DNA from: Psychrosphaera haliotis
Lineage (GTDB): Bacteria; Pseudomonadota; Gammaproteobacteria; Enterobacterales; Alteromonadaceae
Length of the DNA: 64,000 bases
Assembly (NCBI RefSeq): GCF_009728465.1
Contig: NZ_WOCD01000005.1
Span: forward strand, 372,001 to 436,000
Direction of reading: 5' to 3'
Shown: positions 61,608 to 64,000 of the stretch, one piece after another
How the letters are laid out: every line of letters begins with the position of its first letter
Position numbering within the stretch: position 1 is the first letter of the stretch
The notes under the pieces: model-generated
What the model was told of the DNA's origin: nothing
Database searches by the model: none
What the model saw: only the letters and a program-made list of their open reading frames with translations
Translations under genes and position numbers: made by a program

Positions 61608-61759
61608 TCCATAACCTGTAATCTATAACCTGTAATCTATAACCTGTAATCTATAATCTGTAATCTGTAATCTGTAATCTGTAATCTGTAATCTGCAATC
61701 TGTAATCTGTAATCTGTAATCTGTAATCTGTAATCTGTAATCTGTAATCTGTAATCTAA
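61605..61759. repeat. Heptanucleotide tandem repeat TAATCTG
   Basis: About 22 copies of a 7-bp unit. The left five vary (TAATCCATAACC, TAATCTATAACC), the right seventeen are almost perfect TAATCTG. It fills the space between the mgtC-like gene and the DUF2798 gene. Confidence 0.95.
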
Positions 61760-61783
61760 TAAATTATTCTATTTGGGGCTCCT

Positions 61784-62014
61784 GTGATTAGTCAAAAGTA
61801 TCATCGTTTTGTATTTTCGTTTTTTATGGCACTGATCATGTCTTGCATTATGTCTTTGGTGATCAGTATTTTTAATGTTGGATTAATTCCGGGGATTGTT
61901 TTGATGTGGCTAAAAGCGTGGGGGTTTGCATTCTCAGTGGCCTTCCCCACTATTTTTATTGTTTCGCCGTTAGTGCATAAACTGGTGAATTTGGTCTTGG
62001 TCAAGGAAAAATAG
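61784..62014 (+). CDS. DUF2798 family small membrane protein
   Basis: 76 residues from a GTG with GGGGC upstream. Two membrane helices: FSFFMALIMSCIMSLVISIFNVG and AWGFAFSVAFPTIFIVSPLV, with the LW-x-KAWG linker of DUF2798. Function unknown. Confidence 0.85.
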   Translation: MISQKYHRFVFSFFMALIMSCIMSLVISIFNVGLIPGIVLMWLKAWGFAFSVAFPTIFIVSPLVHKLVNLVLVKEK

Positions 62015-62030
62015 CAGACAGCGGAAACGG

Positions 62031-62058
62031 AAAAAGCAGTGCCTTAGTGACACTGCTT
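62031..62058 (-). terminator. Terminator of the yjaG-like gene
   Basis: On the minus strand an 8-bp perfect stem AAGCAGTG / CACTGCTT with a 9-base loop ends in a run of five T, 14 bp past the stop codon. Confidence 0.72.
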
Positions 62059-62071
62059 CTAAATCTAAAAC

Positions 62072-62677
62072 CTACTCTTCAACCGCAATGCCAATGTTCG
62101 TCACGCCGTCTGCATAAGCCTTAGCAATACACTGCTTTTTAATGTCGTTTGCTGACAGCTTTTTCATGTCAAAGCTTTCTAGCCAACTTATTAACTCAGT
62201 TAATAACTCAACTTCATTAACCATTAACTCATGCTCTCTGATAGCACTATTATCTAACTCTACATCACCAGCTTGGTATTCAATGAGGTGAACAATACAA
62301 CCTTGCGATATCTTCGCAATGGCTACTGCGTCGTAATCGTCTTCTGTTTGCTGACCGGCTATATAATTTAATAGCCCTGTGCAAAAATAAATAGCTGGGT
62401 AAACGCCATACATTTCGAAGTCAGCTTCGTCTGGTGTCAGTATCTCTACTTTTTCTTCTAGGGCAACGAAGTTAAGCTTACTGCCATGCACTAACAAACG
62501 CTCCCATAAGCTGTTCATTACATTTTCTATTTGATGAGGCTGAGGGAATTCGGTAACGGCCGTAAATAACTGATAATTTGGTAACATGCGTTGTAGCAAT
62601 ATAAGAGAAAGAATACCTTGCTGCTTACGCGGAAGTGCACGGATTTGTGCAAAGTTGTTCGCCTTGTTTTGGCTCAT
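62072..62677 (-). CDS. yjaG: YjaG family (DUF416) protein
   Basis: 201 residues. QGILSLILLQRMLPNYQLFTAVTEF, NVMNSLWERLL and YPAIYFCTGLLNYI are the conserved parts of the helical DUF416/YjaG family. Function unknown. It follows the coiled-coil gene on the same strand after 48 bp. Confidence 0.9.
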   Translation of the reverse strand: MSQNKANNFAQIRALPRKQQGILSLILLQRMLPNYQLFTAVTEFPQPHQIENVMNSLWERLLVHGSKLNFVALEEKVEILTPDEADFEMYGVYPAIYFCTGLLNYIAGQQTEDDYDAVAIAKISQGCIVHLIEYQAGDVELDNSAIREHELMVNEVELLTELISWLESFDMKKLSANDIKKQCIAKAYADGVTNIGIAVEE

Positions 62678-62724
62678 AAATAATGTCTCAATTTGTTAAA
62701 TCATAAGCAATTACTTTACGTATG

Positions 62725-64000
62725 CTAGTCTGATAACTGTTGTTGCTCAACTAATTGTTGCTGAGCAAAATTGAATTTTAACCGATACTCGGTAACCTGG
62801 CTTTCTAAATCTGAAATTTTTTCATCTAAGTCTAATTTTAAACGATTGTTTTCAGCTCGCAACTGCTGAATAACCGTTCTTGCATGGCTCACTTCAGCTT
62901 CTGCCACTAATTCACTTTCTTCAATATGACCTTGCTTATAAGACTCAAGCTCTTCTCTATGCTGTTGCTCAAGCTCATTGACTAAGTTTAGCTCATGTTC
63001 AAATTGATGACGTTGCTCTTTCTCTTTTCTTAACTCGTCAGCAAGTTCTAACATCCTATGCTGATCTTTAATTAAGTCATCATCAACTTGCGCTAATTGT
63101 TCAAGTGAGTCATCTAACCTTACTTTAAGTTTTTCATAGTCATTTCTGTATTGCGCATTCTCTACTTTTAGCCGCTCAATTAAGTCATTAAACTCAATAT
63201 TCGTTTCTAGTAATTGGTCACTTTGCTCTGTGCTAACACTTTGAGATGTCGACAATTGGGCTTGCAACGATGCTGCTTTTTGCTCCGCATAATCTAATTG
63301 GCGTTGAAGCTCTTGCTTCGCTTCACCAATGTTTTGCAGTTCATTTGTTAGCGTTAGGTTATTTTTTTCCAATAACAACATTGCTTCATCAGTTCGCGAC
63401 AGTTTTGATATTACCTGTTCTTTTTCATCTACTGCATTTTTATAATGATGCAGTTCAGACTCTAAGCCACTTACTTTTTGCTGTCCCTGCACCACAAGAT
63501 CATTAGCCAAAGCTAGTTGCGCTCGAGTCGATTCAATATCACTCTGTAGTTGGCTAGTATGTGTTTGTTGGTGACTTTCTACCTGTTCTAGCTTGGCAGT
63601 TAGCTCACTAATTCGTAATTCCGCAGCATCCACTTTTTGTTGCTGTTCGTCTACTTCACCCTTTAGCATAGAAACTTGCTCTGATTCCGACTCACTTGCC
63701 AACCTAAGTTGTTCTTTCAGCGTCGTTTCTTTGCCGCTCAGTTCTACTGATTTTTTCTCAGTTTCTTCAAGCTTAAGGGCTAATTCAGCGGCATTATCTT
63801 TTGCTTTACCGAGTTCACGTTCGAGCTCATTAAGTGCACGCTCCACCTTGCTTAGTTCAGACTCCGCTTCACTTAACTTAGCCTCCGAAGCGGTAACCTT
63901 AGCTTCAAGTTCTAGTGATGTTTTCTCAGCTTCACCTAACTTAGCCTCCGATACGGCAGCCTTAGCTTCAAGTTCTGTTCGTTTTCTTTCGGCGCTTTCT
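62725..64000 (-). CDS. Long coiled-coil protein, 3' part
   Basis: The frame is open to the right edge, so at least 424 residues of the C-terminal part are present; an internal GTG at 63846 should not be taken as the start. The sequence is heptad coiled coil from end to end, rich in Glu, Gln, Leu and Ser. Near the right edge a 22-24-residue unit (LEAKAAVSEAKLGEAEKTS, LEAKVTASEAKLSEAESE) is repeated. No globular domain or membrane helix is visible here; the N-terminus is outside the window. Function unknown. Confidence 0.8.
   Translation of the reverse strand, partial: ESAERKRTELEAKAAVSEAKLGEAEKTSLELEAKVTASEAKLSEAESELSKVERALNELERELGKAKDNAAELALKLEETEKKSVELSGKETTLKEQLRLASESESEQVSMLKGEVDEQQQKVDAAELRISELTAKLEQVESHQQTHTSQLQSDIESTRAQLALANDLVVQGQQKVSGLESELHHYKNAVDEKEQVISKLSRTDEAMLLLEKNNLTLTNELQNIGEAKQELQRQLDYAEQKAASLQAQLSTSQSVSTEQSDQLLETNIEFNDLIERLKVENAQYRNDYEKLKVRLDDSLEQLAQVDDDLIKDQHRMLELADELRKEKEQRHQFEHELNLVNELEQQHREELESYKQGHIEESELVAEAEVSHARTVIQQLRAENNRLKLDLDEKISDLESQVTEYRLKFNFAQQQLVEQQQLSD

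Noticed and set aside
61605-61759. Heptamer repeat as a CRISPR or replication iteron array
   Set aside because: Contiguous copies without spacers exclude CRISPR; no rep gene, DnaA boxes or A+T-rich unwinding region nearby to support an origin.

Overview
The window looks like part of the chromosome of a marine gammaproteobacterium, probably of the Alteromonadales (a Colwelliaceae- or Pseudoalteromonadaceae-like genome). Grounds are the low G+C content, the gene orders gpsA-secB-grxC-yibN/gpmI-envC-yibQ and rpoH-ftsX-ftsE-ftsY/rsmD, a large chromosomal integron, an MHYT hybrid kinase and a big TonB receptor. Genus cannot be fixed from sequence alone.

Layout. (1) 1-11.5 kb is conserved core: lipid precursor synthesis, protein export, redox, glycolysis and cell-wall hydrolysis on the left, then DUF2797, rpoH and the ftsYEX cluster divergent from rsmD. 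rpoH carries a perfect CIRCE operator upstream. ftsX and ftsY each contain a single-base frameshift, and the ftsY acidic domain is built of two hexanucleotide microsatellites coding Thr-Asp and Thr-Glu repeats. (2) 11.5-31.3 kb is a chromosomal integron: a complete IntI integrase with a LexA-like box in its leader, attI, then 27 cassettes delimited by attC sites, all in one orientation. Cargo includes three toxin-antitoxin cassettes (ParDE, HigBA, CcdAB), a PD-(D/E)XK-like nuclease, a DUF4365 protein, an SLATT-like membrane protein paired with a 45-residue peptide, a TonB-C-like lipoprotein, a methyltransferase and several unknown secreted or membrane proteins. Nine cassettes are copies of one ~487-bp non-coding unit (B) and two of another 365-bp non-coding unit (A). 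An IS110-family element sits inside one attC and carries a structured non-coding region resembling a bridge RNA. (3) 31.3-44 kb is a patchwork of small, mostly rightward single genes (GNATs, SnoaL-like, VOC, hydrolase, methyltransferases, lipoproteins, membrane proteins) resembling cassette cargo but without attC sites, with rsuA and a frameshifted yaeQ among them. (4) 44-64 kb returns to ordinary chromosome: a solute-binding protein, a CadC-type regulator, a two-domain lipoprotein hydrolase, a MHYT/PAS hybrid kinase with its HD-GYP response regulator, ybaK, murI, a TonB-dependent receptor with a hairpin-rich leader, trmK-like, dsbA-like, mgtC-like and yjaG genes, and a long coiled-coil gene running off the right edge.

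The most promising undescribed item is the non-coding B cassette. It occupies one third of the array in runs of two or three, has a putative promoter created across the attC junction, and keeps two mutually exclusive RNA pairings intact in all nine copies while its only longer reading frame is broken in most of them. The IS110 element targeting an attC and the PD-(D/E)XK and SLATT-like cassettes are the next candidates.
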